DNA of 64,000 nucleotides. It comes from Acidobacteriota bacterium. Lineage in GTDB: Bacteria > Acidobacteriota > Terriglobia > Terriglobales > Acidobacteriaceae. The DNA lies in the NCBI GenBank assembly GCA_003010405.1, contig PJLO01000006.1, forward strand, positions 124,001-188,000. Direction: 5' to 3'. Within the stretch, counting starts at the first letter, position 1. Each line of letters opens with the position of its first letter. The notes under the pieces were generated by a model. That model made no database searches and was not told the origin of the DNA. It saw nothing but the letters and a program-made list of their open reading frames with translations. Shown here piece after piece: positions 42,830-52,082 of the stretch. Position numbers and translations under genes: made by a program.

Positions 42830-44869
42830 CTATGCCAGTCCTGCAGTTGTGATGATGATGTCGATCAACTTAATCCCGATGAACGGCGCTATGATGCCGC
42901 CGAAGCCATAAATGAGCAGGTTTCGCCGCAGCAGTGCCGCTGCGCCCATGGGGCGGTATTTGATGCCTCTCAGAGCCAGCGGGATGAGCGTAACGATAAT
43001 GACCGCATTGAAGATCACGGCCGAAAGTATGGCAGACTGCGGTGTCTTTAGACGCATGATGTTGAGAGCGTTCAACACAGGAAAAGTTGCGGCGAACATT
43101 GCCGGAATTATGGCGAAGTACTTGGCAACGTCGTTGGCAATGGAAAACGTTGTTAGTGCTCCGCGCGTCATCAGCAATTGCTTGCCGATGCCGACAATCT
43201 CAATCAGCTTGGTCGGATTAGAGTCGAGGTCGACCATGTTCCCAGCCTCTTTTGCAGCCTGAGTGCCGGAGTTCATCGCTACGCCCACATCTGCCTGCGC
43301 CAGCGCGGGAGCATCGTTGGTACCGTCTCCAGTCATGGCGACGAGCCTTCCATCGGCTTGCTCTTTGCGGATCAGGTCCATCTTGTCTTTGGGAGTCGCC
43401 TGGGCAAGAAAGTCGTCCACGCCGGCCTCGCGAGCAATCGCCGCGGCAGTCAACGGATTGTCGCCGGTAATCATCACGGTGCGAATTCCCATTGCGCGAA
43501 GCTGGTCAAAGCGCTCGTTCATGCCGCCCTTGACGATGTCCTTTAATTCAATCACGCCGAGTGCCCCGCGATTCTTTTCAGCGACAACAAGGGGAGTGCT
43601 CCCAGCGCGTGAGACCGTCTCCACCAGTTCCTTAACCTCCAGCGGAAATACACAGGAGTTTTCCTTCACATAACGCTCGATGGCGTCGACTGCGCCCTTG
43701 CGAATCTGAAAGCCATTGAGGTTGACCCCGGACATTCTGGTCTGCGCCGTGAAAGGGACAAACTCGGCGTTATGCTCCTGCAGATCGCGACCGCGAAGAT
43801 TGTACTTTTCCTTCGCCAGCACGACGATGGAGCGGCCTTCCGGCGTTTCATCCGCGAGCGAAGAGAGTTGAGCCGCATCCGCCAGTTCCGCCTCGGAAAC
43901 TCCCGGCGCTGGGATAAAGCGCGAGGCCTGGCGGTTGCCGAGGGTGATGGTGCCGGTCTTATCGAGCAGAAGCGTGTTGACGTCACCGGCGGCTTCCACG
44001 GCGCGTCCCGACATGGCAAGCACGTTGTGCTGTACCAGTCTGTCCATGCCCGCAATTCCAATTGCCGACAGCAGGCCGCCGATGGTGGTCGGTATCAGGC
44101 ATACCAGCAACGAGACCAAAACAAATATGGTCTGCGGCGCGCCGGAATAAATTGCAAACGGCTGCAAGGTGACCACCGCGAGCAGGAACACAATCGTGAG
44201 TCCCGCGAGAAGAATGTTTAGCGCGATTTCGTTCGGCGTCTTCTGCCGCTCGGCGCCTTCGACGAGGGCGATCATGCGGTCCAGGAAGGTCTCGCCAGGA
44301 TTGGAGGTAATCTTCACCTTGATCTGGTCCGAAAGAACTCGCGTGCCTCCGGTTACCGCGGACCGATCGCCGCCAGATTCTCTTATTACGGGCGCGGACT
44401 CGCCAGTAATGGCCGACTCATCGACCGAGGCAATGCCGTCAATGATCTCGCCGTCGCCGGGAATGAACTCGCCTGCGGAAACCAGCACTATGTCATCTGT
44501 TCTCAGGCTGGAACTTGGGACCTTCTCGACTGCCCCGCTGTCGAGAAGGCGGTTGGCAATCGTTTCCGAGCGCGCCTTGCGCAAGGTGTCCGCCTGCGCT
44601 TTGCCGCGGCCTTCAGCCATGGCCTCGGCGAAATTGGCGAATAGCACGGTGAACCATAACCAGAACGTAATCTGAAGATTGAACCTGAACGCCTGGTGCG
44701 GGTGCAGGAGCAGCAAAACGGTTGTAATCACGCTTCCCACTTCAACTACAAACATGACGGGATTTCCCATCATCTTGCGTGGATTGAGCTTGAGCACGGA
44801 AGCGATCGCCGCGCCGCGAACGATGGCCGGATCCCAGACAGATTTGCGACTTTTTGATTTGCTCGCCAT
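42830..44869 (-). CDS. kdpB: Potassium-transporting ATPase subunit B (P-type ATPase)
   Basis: A 679-residue protein with the P-type hallmarks: [12 protein letters not shown] (actuator TGES), the phosphorylated aspartate in [16 protein letters not shown], the nucleotide-binding region with IRKGAVDAI, and [30 protein letters not shown]. About seven membrane helices are present, as usual for KdpB. It hydrolyses ATP to drive K+ movement through KdpA. Length and start ([14 protein letters not shown]) are normal. It follows kdpA by seven bases. Confidence 0.97.
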   Translation of the reverse strand: MASKSKSRKSVWDPAIVRGAAIASVLKLNPRKMMGNPVMFVVEVGSVITTVLLLLHPHQAFRFNLQITFWLWFTVLFANFAEAMAEGRGKAQADTLRKARSETIANRLLDSGAVEKVPSSSLRTDDIVLVSAGEFIPGDGEIIDGIASVDESAITGESAPVIRESGGDRSAVTGGTRVLSDQIKVKITSNPGETFLDRMIALVEGAERQKTPNEIALNILLAGLTIVFLLAVVTLQPFAIYSGAPQTIFVLVSLLVCLIPTTIGGLLSAIGIAGMDRLVQHNVLAMSGRAVEAAGDVNTLLLDKTGTITLGNRQASRFIPAPGVSEAELADAAQLSSLADETPEGRSIVVLAKEKYNLRGRDLQEHNAEFVPFTAQTRMSGVNLNGFQIRKGAVDAIERYVKENSCVFPLEVKELVETVSRAGSTPLVVAEKNRGALGVIELKDIVKGGMNERFDQLRAMGIRTVMITGDNPLTAAAIAREAGVDDFLAQATPKDKMDLIRKEQADGRLVAMTGDGTNDAPALAQADVGVAMNSGTQAAKEAGNMVDLDSNPTKLIEIVGIGKQLLMTRGALTTFSIANDVAKYFAIIPAMFAATFPVLNALNIMRLKTPQSAILSAVIFNAVIIVTLIPLALRGIKYRPMGAAALLRRNLLIYGFGGIIAPFIGIKLIDIIITTAGLA

Positions 44870-44876
44870 AGTTTCC

Positions 44877-46676
44877 CTAGAATGCCTGTCCTGCGTTCAT
44901 CAGCAGGTGTTCGAGAATTGGTCCTAAGCTCAGTGCAGGGAAGAAAGTCAAGGCACCCAAAATCAGAATCACGCCGATCAGCAACACGCTGAACAGTGGC
45001 GTAGTAACGGGGAAGGTGCCGACCGAGGGCGGAACAAACTTCTTTTTGGCGAGGCTGCCGGCGATGGCCAGCATCGGAATTTTCATCAGGAATCGCCCAC
45101 CCAGGCAGGCAAAGCCAATTGCAGTGTTGTACCAAGGTGTGTTCGCGTTTAAGCCGCCGAACGCCGATCCATTGTTTCCTGCGGCCGAAGTGAAGGCATA
45201 AAGGATTTCCGAAAGACCGTGCGGTCCTGGATTTGCGATGGAAGACGTGCCGAACCCTTTCACGCTGGAGACAGCGGCCAGCAGCAAAACGATAAGAGGA
45301 AAGACGAGTGCGAACAGCATTGCCATCTTCACCTCGTAGGCCTCGATCTTCTTGCCCAAGTACTCCGGCGTTCGTCCGACCATGAGGCCTGCGATGAAGA
45401 CCGTCAGGACGACGAAGACCAGCATGCCGTACATGCCGGAGCCCACACCGCCAAAGATGACCTCGCTCAGCATAATGTTAACCATCGGGACCATGCCGCC
45501 CAGAGGAGTAAACGAATCGTGCCAGCCATTGATCGCCCCGCAACTGGCGTCCGTGGTAACAGTGGCAAAGAGTGCGGAATTCGCAATGCCGAAGCGCACC
45601 TCCTTGCCTTCCATGTTCCCGCCCGGCTGCACTGTGCTTACGTGCTGATCCACACCATGCATTTGCGGATTTCCCCTGGCCTCGGCCCAGTAGGCGACGG
45701 TTACGCCGACCAAAAACAGGGCAGCCATAGCGCCCCAAATCGCCCAACCGTGTCGGGGTGAGCCGGTCATGTGCCCCAAGGCGTAGGTGAGGGCGGAGCC
45801 GATGGCAAAAATGCAAAACATCTCGATCAGATTCGAGAGAGGAGTTGGATTTTCAAACGGGTGCGAGCTGTTTGCATTGAAGAAGCCACCGCCGTTCGTT
45901 CCCCACTCCTTGATAAATTCCTGAGAGGCTACCGGTCCTTGCGCAATCGTCTGTTCGGTGACAGTGTCCATTACCGGCTTACCATCGGTTCCCAAAGTGG
46001 GCTTGCCGTCGGTGCCCAGGTGCGGAACCTGCTGCGGTTCTACGATCGTCACCTTATCGTACGGACGCAGGTTCTGCACAACTCCCTGCGAGACGAGCAC
46101 GAGCGAACCCACGACGCAGAACGGCAGCAGCACCCAGAGGCAACAGCGGACCAGGTCGACCCAGAAGTTGCCGATGGTTTCCATCTGGCGTCGCGCGATG
46201 CCGCGAATGAAGGCAATTGCCAGCGCGATTCCTGTCGCTGCCGAAACAAAGTTGTGATAGGCGAGCCCTGCCATCTGGGTGAAATAGCTCATCGTGCTCT
46301 CGCCGGAGTAGGCCTGCCAGTTCGTATTCGTGGTGAACGATGCTGCCGTGTTGAACGCCAGATCCGAAGGGGTAACGGCTCCAAGCTTCTGCGGGTTGAA
46401 GGGCAGAAAGCCCTGCACGCGCTGGACCAGGTAGAGTAGCAGCATTGAAACTACGCTGAACAGCAACATGGCCACCGCATATTCGGTCCATGCCATTTCG
46501 TGCTCTTCATCAACACCGGTTGTGCGGTAAATCAGTTTCTCGATTGGACGCAACACCGGGTCCAGAAAGGTCTTCTCGCGATTGAATACCCGAATGATGA
46601 AAGCGCCGAGAGGCTTGGTGACCGCCAATATGAGCAGCAGAAAAACCGCGATTTGCAACCATCCGTTAAAGGTCAT
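44877..46676 (-). CDS. kdpA: Potassium-transporting ATPase subunit A (channel-like)
   Basis: A 599-residue protein with about ten membrane helices. Selectivity-type loops and conserved blocks are present: [83 protein letters not shown], and [21 protein letters not shown]. The repeat of TxxxNxG-like loops is what forms the K+ filter. The start is one base past the kdpF stop, so translation is coupled. The operon is complete in the order F-A-B-C. The KdpD/KdpE sensor pair often found beside it is not in this window. Confidence 0.97.
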   Translation of the reverse strand: MTFNGWLQIAVFLLLILAVTKPLGAFIIRVFNREKTFLDPVLRPIEKLIYRTTGVDEEHEMAWTEYAVAMLLFSVVSMLLLYLVQRVQGFLPFNPQKLGAVTPSDLAFNTAASFTTNTNWQAYSGESTMSYFTQMAGLAYHNFVSAATGIALAIAFIRGIARRQMETIGNFWVDLVRCCLWVLLPFCVVGSLVLVSQGVVQNLRPYDKVTIVEPQQVPHLGTDGKPTLGTDGKPVMDTVTEQTIAQGPVASQEFIKEWGTNGGGFFNANSSHPFENPTPLSNLIEMFCIFAIGSALTYALGHMTGSPRHGWAIWGAMAALFLVGVTVAYWAEARGNPQMHGVDQHVSTVQPGGNMEGKEVRFGIANSALFATVTTDASCGAINGWHDSFTPLGGMVPMVNIMLSEVIFGGVGSGMYGMLVFVVLTVFIAGLMVGRTPEYLGKKIEAYEVKMAMLFALVFPLIVLLLAAVSSVKGFGTSSIANPGPHGLSEILYAFTSAAGNNGSAFGGLNANTPWYNTAIGFACLGGRFLMKIPMLAIAGSLAKKKFVPPSVGTFPVTTPLFSVLLIGVILILGALTFFPALSLGPILEHLLMNAGQAF

Positions 46677-46677
46677 A

Positions 46678-46761
46678 TCAGAAGTTCTCCGGACGCAGCA
46701 GCGCGTAGAGTAGGTACACGAACATCAGCGCGGTTATCGAAAGCATTATGATCGTTTCCAT
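46678..46761 (-). CDS. kdpF: KdpF, small membrane subunit (27 residues)
   Basis: This 27-codon frame reads a single hydrophobic helix, [19 protein letters not shown], ending in NF. The YALLRPE end is the signature of KdpF, the lipid-like stabiliser of the Kdp complex. The stop codon is separated from the kdpA start by one base, exactly the context expected. It is shorter than most gene callers' limit. Confidence 0.93.
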   Translation of the reverse strand: METIIMLSITALMFVYLLYALLRPENF

Positions 46762-46774
46762 GTCCGTCCTCCCG

Positions 46775-46861
46775 CTACCTGATACGCTCACAAAAGTGAA
46801 CGTACCCAATCGAGATTGCGAAGAAGAGAACGGTGACTAGTACGAACGTAATATCTTGCAT
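46775..46861 (-). CDS. 28-residue membrane peptide at the head of the kdp operon
   Basis: A start ATG preceded by GGAGAAGAAAG opens a 28-codon frame: one hydrophobic helix (ITFVLVTVLFFAISIGYVHF) and a charged end CERIR. It ends 13 bases before kdpF, in the same direction. The good ribosome-binding site and the position suggest a real gene of the operon. Tiny ORFs of this look recur in front of kdpF in some bacteria, to my recollection, but no function is assigned. It may act as an extra membrane subunit or as a leader peptide. Confidence 0.65.
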   Translation of the reverse strand: MQDITFVLVTVLFFAISIGYVHFCERIR

Positions 46862-46920
46862 CTTTCTTCTCCTGGCTCGCAGTTCGCTTCAATGCTTTGT
46901 TCAAAATTGGCGCATTAGCC

Positions 46921-47187
46921 TTATACAATTTTTCTTGGTCGCTCAGTGGGCAATGAGCCTGCCGCCTTGGGCAAGTCAGTTCTCGCGGCCATAGGATATC
47001 TCCATTGAAGTACATTCGGCGGAATAGCCGCTGCTCGACTCTGGGATTCTCGCCAAAAACGATGAACATGGATCTGTTTGACTGTCCGCCACTTTGGTTT
47101 TACCTCGGAAAAAAGCGCTAGCCAAAATCGAAGTAGGAAGAGTACACCCGCTGTGCAGACTGTGGCAAAAATCGCGAAGACCAGCAT
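46921..47187 (-). CDS. Small single-helix membrane protein upstream of kdp
   Basis: The ATG at 47187 with GGGAGG five bases before it opens an 88-residue frame. The first 30 residues form a membrane helix (LVFAIFATVCTAGVLFLLRFWL). The rest is basic and proline-containing (KPKWRTVKQIHVHRFWRESQ). It lies 59 bases upstream of the 28-residue peptide on the same strand and may belong to the kdp transcript. No family is recognised. It could be a regulator or an accessory subunit. Confidence 0.55.
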   Translation of the reverse strand: MLVFAIFATVCTAGVLFLLRFWLALFSEVKPKWRTVKQIHVHRFWRESQSRAAAIPPNVLQWRYPMAARTDLPKAAGSLPTERPRKIV

Positions 47188-47360
47188 GTGAACCTCCCGG
47201 TCGGGAGAACTGTGAGTCCAGTCTCGTCCGGCCTTCAGCTCAATTGGATAACATTGCACCTAAAGCACGGATTAAGAGTGCCTTAAAAGTTCCTAAACGC
47301 GAGATCAGGGAAGAGGTCAAACGGAAAGTCAAAAAAACAGTTGATTACGGGAGGCTGCTC

Positions 47361-48350
47361 TTATTTTTCGCGCGATACCACGAAAAGCGGAAGCCAGAGA
47401 AGCGCTCGCTTGAAGTCGTTTTCCGGGAAGGTTTCGAGTTGCTCGACGGCAAGCTGCGCAAACTTTGCGGCCTCCTGGCTGGCGGCGGCAATGGAATCGT
47501 AGCGGTTGAGAATGGCCAGAATGTCCTGATGAGTGACGCCGTTGAAAGCGCGTTGTTCGAGGACGGTTTGTATCCGGGCGCGCTCGTCGGCCGAGCAGCG
47601 TTCGAGAGCGTGAATCACAGCCAGAGTGGCTTTGCCCTCACGCAGGTCGCTCGCCACGGGCTTGCCAAGCACTACCTCTGATGCCGTGAGGTCGAGAACG
47701 TCATCGGTGATCTGGAAGGCCATGCCGATGGCGCGGCCATATTCCCGAAGGAGCTCCTGTTGTTCCGAAGTGGCTCCCGCCAGAACTCCGCCCAATTGCA
47801 TGCAGACTGCGAACAAACACGCTGTTTTGCGATAGATCAAATCGAGATGGCTGTCGCGCGTGATCAGCGATCCAAGTTTTTCTATCTGCAGCAGTTCGCC
47901 TTCAACCATCTGCTTGGTGAGCTCCGTGAGCAGATCGAGAACCTCGAGGTTGCGCTCTTCCAGCGAGATTTGAAACGCCTGCATGTAAAGCCAATCGCCA
48001 GCTAGGACGCACTTGGGATTTCCCCAGATTGTGTTGGGCGATGGGCGTCCGCGGCGCATCTGGGCTTCATCAATAATGTCATCATGCACGAGAGTTGCGG
48101 TGTGAATGATTTCGACGACGGCGCCGAGACGGACGGCCCCGCTTCCTTTGTAATTGAGCAATTTGGCGGCAAGAAGAAGGAGTGCTGGACGGAGGCGTTT
48201 TCCACCACCTTGACGGAGATATTCGCCGATCTCCGTGATGGTTTGCACGCTCGACATGCTGTAATCACCGAACTCGCGTTCGATCGCCGCCATGTCCTCA
48301 CGGACAAGATCGAAAATCTCTTTGCTTGTAGTTGTCGCCAGCTTGTTCAA
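47361..48350 (-). CDS. Polyprenyl diphosphate synthase (IspB/HepT type)
   Basis: A 329-residue trans-isoprenyl transferase. The first aspartate-rich motif is in TLVHDDIIDEAQMRRGRPSPN and the second in QITDDVLDLTASEVVLGKP. GGGKRLRPALLLLAAKLL near residue 50 binds isopentenyl diphosphate. Residues before the first aspartate motif, which set chain length, do not allow a firm product call. A medium- or long-chain (C35-C50) quinone side chain is most likely. It is followed in the same direction by genes of unrelated function, so it is probably a single-gene unit. Confidence 0.92.
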   Translation of the reverse strand: MNKLATTTSKEIFDLVREDMAAIEREFGDYSMSSVQTITEIGEYLRQGGGKRLRPALLLLAAKLLNYKGSGAVRLGAVVEIIHTATLVHDDIIDEAQMRRGRPSPNTIWGNPKCVLAGDWLYMQAFQISLEERNLEVLDLLTELTKQMVEGELLQIEKLGSLITRDSHLDLIYRKTACLFAVCMQLGGVLAGATSEQQELLREYGRAIGMAFQITDDVLDLTASEVVLGKPVASDLREGKATLAVIHALERCSADERARIQTVLEQRAFNGVTHQDILAILNRYDSIAAASQEAAKFAQLAVEQLETFPENDFKRALLWLPLFVVSREK

Positions 48351-48416
48351 GATTGAACCCTTACGAAGTTCTATTGGATTCGCCGGAAGCCCTGGATACA
48401 GCTTCTACGCCGTCGA

Positions 48417-48917
48417 TCAGTTATTGCGATAGTTCGTAAACTGCATATCAATACCGAAGTCGGTCTGGCGGAGCAAGGCAATGACGTCCTGCAGGCTGTC
48501 GCGGTCTTTGCCGGTGACACGGACTATGTCTCCGTTAATAGAGGCCTGCACTTTCTTCTTGGAGTCCTTGATTTTCTTGACGATTTCGCGAGCCTTTTCG
48601 ATCGCTATTCCCTGCTGGAGCTTTACCTTTTGCCGGACAGTGGCGCCGGCTGCGGGCTCTATCTTGCCGTATTCAAAAGCCTTGAGTGAAACGCCTCGCT
48701 TGACGAGTTTAGATTCCAACACGTCAATCACGGCCTTGAGCTTGTAATCATCGGCAGAGGTGAGGACAAGCTCTCCCTTGCCGTCAAACTGGATATCTGA
48801 GTGCGAACCCTTCAGGTCGTAGCGCTGGTGGATTTCCTTGAGCGCCTGCTGGATAGCGTTGGTTACTTCCGGCAGATCAACGTTGCTGACTATGTCGAAT
48901 GAATTCTCGGCGGCCAT
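48417..48917 (-). CDS. yajQ: YajQ family cyclic-di-GMP/nucleotide-binding protein
   Basis: A 166-residue protein that begins MAAENSFDIVSNVDLPEVTNA. Further family blocks are QRYDLKGSHSDIQFDG and the late GDIVRVTGKDRDSLQDVIALLRQTDFGIDMQFTNYR. The two-domain ferredoxin-like fold of YajQ fits the length. Some relatives bind cyclic di-GMP and influence transcription; others only bind nucleotides or RNA, so the role here is open. It lies 66 bases upstream of the polyprenyl synthase on the same strand. Confidence 0.93.
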   Translation of the reverse strand: MAAENSFDIVSNVDLPEVTNAIQQALKEIHQRYDLKGSHSDIQFDGKGELVLTSADDYKLKAVIDVLESKLVKRGVSLKAFEYGKIEPAAGATVRQKVKLQQGIAIEKAREIVKKIKDSKKKVQASINGDIVRVTGKDRDSLQDVIALLRQTDFGIDMQFTNYRNN

Positions 48918-49012
48918 CGGTTTCTAGTGTATGACAAAGTAGAAGTTCCCGCATCGTCGAATTGCACGTTTTGGGATTGAACCGGCATTGTAAGCCTAAA
49001 ATCAGCAATAGC

Positions 49013-49819
49013 CTAAACGGGACCAGGCAGATTGAAGAAACGAAGGAAGTTTTTTAACGATAACTCTCCAGCGTTTTCCGCAGTTAGATCCCGGAGCTGA
49101 CCGAAGTGGCGCGCGGTCTCCAGCACAAATGCGGGTTCGTTGCGCTTGCCGCGATGCGGTATTGGGGCAAGGTAGGGGCAGTCGGTTTCCAGAAAGAAAC
49201 GATCGAGCGGGACTATCGAAGCCGCATCGCGGATCATCTGTGCCTGCGGGTAGCTTATGTTTCCGGCAAAGGACAGGATGAAGCCGAGGTCGAGCGAGGC
49301 TTTGGCCTGCCGCAGGGTTCCGGTGAAGCAATGCATAACGCCCCCGATCCCGGTGGAGGCCCAGTGCTCGCGCAGAATCGCGAAGAGGTCGTCCCAGGCG
49401 TTTTCGCTGTTCTGGCTGGGACGGCCGTGGATAATTACCGGTGACTTTACGGCTGCGGCAATCTCCAGTTGCTGGCGGAAGACCTTTTGCTGCACGTCGC
49501 GGGGCGAGTGATCGTACCAGTAGTCGAGTCCCATTTCGCCGATGGCGATGACCCGTGGGTGCCTGGCCAATTGCTCCATATTGCCAAGGTGCTCTGGAGT
49601 CAGGAGCTTCGCCTCGTGGGGATGAACCCCGACGGAAGCGTAGATCCAGGGATACCGTTCGGCAAAGGGAATGGCACAGGCCAGATCGTCGGGGCCGTCC
49701 CCGTTTCCAATGGCGAGAAGTGCGCGGATGCCTGCATCGTAGGCGCGCTGGATGACGGCCTCACGGTCAGAGTTAAACTGCGCGCCGTCGATATGAGCAT
49801 GTGAGTCGAGATACATCAT
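49013..49819 (-). CDS. tatD: TatD-family metal-dependent hydrolase/DNase
   Basis: The start at 49819 gives 268 residues opening with MMYLDSHAHIDG, the metal-binding D-x-H-x-H motif. YASVGVHPHEAK, AIGEMGLDYWYDHSP, PVIIHGRPS, GGVMHCFTG and LETDCPYLAP complete the signature set. TatD proteins are 3'-5' nucleases or general amidohydrolase-type enzymes of the cytosol. The gene follows metG after a terminator, a pairing (metG-tatD) found in many bacteria. The ribosome-binding site is weak. Confidence 0.94.
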   Translation of the reverse strand: MMYLDSHAHIDGAQFNSDREAVIQRAYDAGIRALLAIGNGDGPDDLACAIPFAERYPWIYASVGVHPHEAKLLTPEHLGNMEQLARHPRVIAIGEMGLDYWYDHSPRDVQQKVFRQQLEIAAAVKSPVIIHGRPSQNSENAWDDLFAILREHWASTGIGGVMHCFTGTLRQAKASLDLGFILSFAGNISYPQAQMIRDAASIVPLDRFFLETDCPYLAPIPHRGKRNEPAFVLETARHFGQLRDLTAENAGELSLKNFLRFFNLPGPV

Positions 49820-49938
49820 CAAAATCACAACACAGCAGAAGGAGAAGAGCAAGGGCAGGGAGCAGTCGCAATCTCCACCCGTGACCGCGAATCGAGCGTC
49901 TATGACGGCGGTTCCGTGCCGACGCTGAACGAGAAGTC

Positions 49939-49973
49939 AAAAGCCCCATCCAGCTTCGCGGCAAGGATGGGGC
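49939..49973 (-). terminator. Rho-independent terminator of metG
   Basis: On the minus strand GCCCCATCC and GGATGGGGC pair over 9 bp with a 13-base loop, followed by TTTTGACTT. It lies 30 bases after the metG stop. Confidence 0.9.
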
Positions 49974-50002
49974 CTCCTGAATTTCTTCGACATTCTTCTT
50001 TC

Positions 50003-52069
50003 TTATTTCAAGCGTGCGCCGTTGGGAACAGACTCGATGAAGGACGCGAGCGAGGGAGTACCTTGTTCGCCGAATGAGGCGGCGACGATCATGCCCTGGC
50101 TCTCAATGCCGCGAAGCTTGCGCGGCGCGAGGTTGGCGACGATCACGACCTTGCGTCCGACCAAAGTTTCCGGTGCGTAGGCTTTGGCGATTCCTGCGAC
50201 GATCTGGCGGACCTCGATACCTATATCTACCGTGAGACGGAGGAGTTTGTCAGCCTTTTCGACCTTTTCGGCGGTCAGGACGGTTCCAACGCGGAGATCG
50301 ACCTTCGCAAAGTCGTCGATGCTGATCTGCTCAGCAATGGGGGGAAGGCCATCGGGTGTAGCGGCAGGAGCCTCCGGGGCAGCGGCGGCCGGAGTTGCAG
50401 CGGCTACGGGTGCTGCGGCGGCAGGTACTTCAGGGGCGGAGGCGGTTGCGGCGGCCGCTTCGGCGGCGCTCTTACGCTCTTCTTCCATTTTTTGCATCCT
50501 TTCAATCGCGCTCTTGTCGGCGCGAGGGAAAACAGGTTCGATCCTGCCCAGGCGTGTGCCCACATTCAACTGTCCCCAGCGCAAGCTTTTGAGTTCGGTA
50601 TTGGCGATATCGCTGAGGCCGAGCTGGGCGAATATCTTTGCGGTGGATTCGGGAATGATGGGGTGGGCGAGTACGGTGATAACGCGCAGCGCCTCGGCAG
50701 AGGTGTAGAGAATGGTGGCAAGGCGCGAGCGCGAATCACTGTCCTCTTTTTCGGCTACGGCCCAGGGCTGATTTTCGACGATGTATTTGTCGACGGCACT
50801 GAGCAGATTCCAGACGGCTTCCAGCGCACGCGAGAACTGGAATGCGTCAAAGAGGCGGGTGAACTCCGCAATGGTCTCCGCACCCAGTTTGGCGATGGCA
50901 GCCTCGGCCGGTGTATGCGCAATAGTAGCACTCGGGTAAGGAATCTCTCCCTGGAAGTAGCGGCCGATCATTGACAGAGTGCGGCTAGCAAGATTGCCGA
51001 GTCCGTTGGCGAGATCGCTGTTGAAGCGCTGCACCAGCGCGTCGAACGAGAACGATCCGTCCTGGCCGAAGACGATTTCGCGCATGAGGAAGTAGCGCAG
51101 AGCGTCGGCTCCGAGGACCTCGAGGATGGTTTCGCTGCGTACGATGTTGCCGCGCGACTTGGACATCTTGCTTTCTTCAAACAGCAACCAGCCGTGAGCC
51201 ACGATCTGCTTTGGCAGGGGAAGGCCCGCGGCAAGCAGGAAGGCAGGCCAATAAACGCAATGGAAGCGCACGATCTCTTTGCCGATCATGTGCACGTCGG
51301 CGGGCCAGTAATGCTGATATCTTTCCTGGTCCTTCTCGTCAGGCGAGCCGAAGCCTACGGCCGTAGCATAGTTGCAGAGCGCGTCCAGCCAGACATAGAT
51401 GACGTGCGAAGGATCTTCGAGGACAGGAATTCCCCAGCTAAAAGTCGTCCGAGAGATGGACAGATCGCGCAGACCACCTTTCACGAAGGCTATGACTTCG
51501 TTGCGGCGGGTCTCAGGGTAGATGAGGCCGGGATTCTCCTCATACAGCTTCAGGAGCGGCTCCTGCATGGCGGAGAGCTTGAAGAAGTAATTTTCCTCCT
51601 GCACGGTTTCGGTGACGCGTCCGCAGACAGGGCAGGGAGTGCCGGGCGTGTTGTCGTCCGCATAGAGCTCGTCAGAAACGCAGTACTGGCCGGTGTAGGA
51701 ACCTTTATATATGTAGCCCCGATCCTTGAGCATGGTAAACAGAGCCTGCACGCCGCGCTTGTGCTCGGGGGTGGTAGTCCGAATAAATTTGTCGTAGCTG
51801 ATGCCCATGCGGTCCCAGAGGCCGCGGAACTCGGCACTGACCTCGTCGGTGAACTGCTGGGGGCTCTTGCCGGAGGCGGCGGCGGAGCGCTCGATCTTCT
51901 GGCCGTGCTCGTCGGTGCCGGTCAGAAAGAGCGTGTCGTGGCCCAGCATGCGGTGGCGGCGGGCAATGGCGTCACAGACGACAGTGGTGTAGGTGTGGCC
52001 GATGTGAGGCCGTGCGTTTACGTAATAAATCGGGGTTGTGATGTAAAACTTTTCGCGTTGCTCGCTCAT
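50003..52069 (-). CDS. metG: Methionyl-tRNA synthetase with C-terminal tRNA-binding domain
   Basis: The start at 52069 (MSEQREKFYITTPIYYVN) gives 688 residues. The class I motifs are PHIGHTY (HIGH) and ESKMSKSRGN (KMSKS). The zinc-binding insert has one cysteine pair (CPVCGRVTE). After the anticodon-binding helices there is a low-complexity alanine/proline linker from about 540 to 590 (long runs of Ala, Pro, Thr). A complete EMAP/Trbp111-like tRNA-binding domain follows (FAKVDLRVGTVLTAEKVEKA ... LAPRKLRGIESQGMIVAA). It is essential for translation. The larC gene ends 13 bases upstream of the start, so the two may share a transcript. Confidence 0.96.
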   Translation of the reverse strand: MSEQREKFYITTPIYYVNARPHIGHTYTTVVCDAIARRHRMLGHDTLFLTGTDEHGQKIERSAAASGKSPQQFTDEVSAEFRGLWDRMGISYDKFIRTTTPEHKRGVQALFTMLKDRGYIYKGSYTGQYCVSDELYADDNTPGTPCPVCGRVTETVQEENYFFKLSAMQEPLLKLYEENPGLIYPETRRNEVIAFVKGGLRDLSISRTTFSWGIPVLEDPSHVIYVWLDALCNYATAVGFGSPDEKDQERYQHYWPADVHMIGKEIVRFHCVYWPAFLLAAGLPLPKQIVAHGWLLFEESKMSKSRGNIVRSETILEVLGADALRYFLMREIVFGQDGSFSFDALVQRFNSDLANGLGNLASRTLSMIGRYFQGEIPYPSATIAHTPAEAAIAKLGAETIAEFTRLFDAFQFSRALEAVWNLLSAVDKYIVENQPWAVAEKEDSDSRSRLATILYTSAEALRVITVLAHPIIPESTAKIFAQLGLSDIANTELKSLRWGQLNVGTRLGRIEPVFPRADKSAIERMQKMEEERKSAAEAAAATASAPEVPAAAAPVAAATPAAAAPEAPAATPDGLPPIAEQISIDDFAKVDLRVGTVLTAEKVEKADKLLRLTVDIGIEVRQIVAGIAKAYAPETLVGRKVVIVANLAPRKLRGIESQGMIVAASFGEQGTPSLASFIESVPNGARLK

Positions 52070-52082
52070 ACAAATCTCTCGA

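Noticed and set aside
46788..47069. A 93-codon minus-strand frame overlapping the small kdp-associated ORFs
   Set aside because: It has no ribosome-binding site or membrane segment, and it overlaps two frames that have both.
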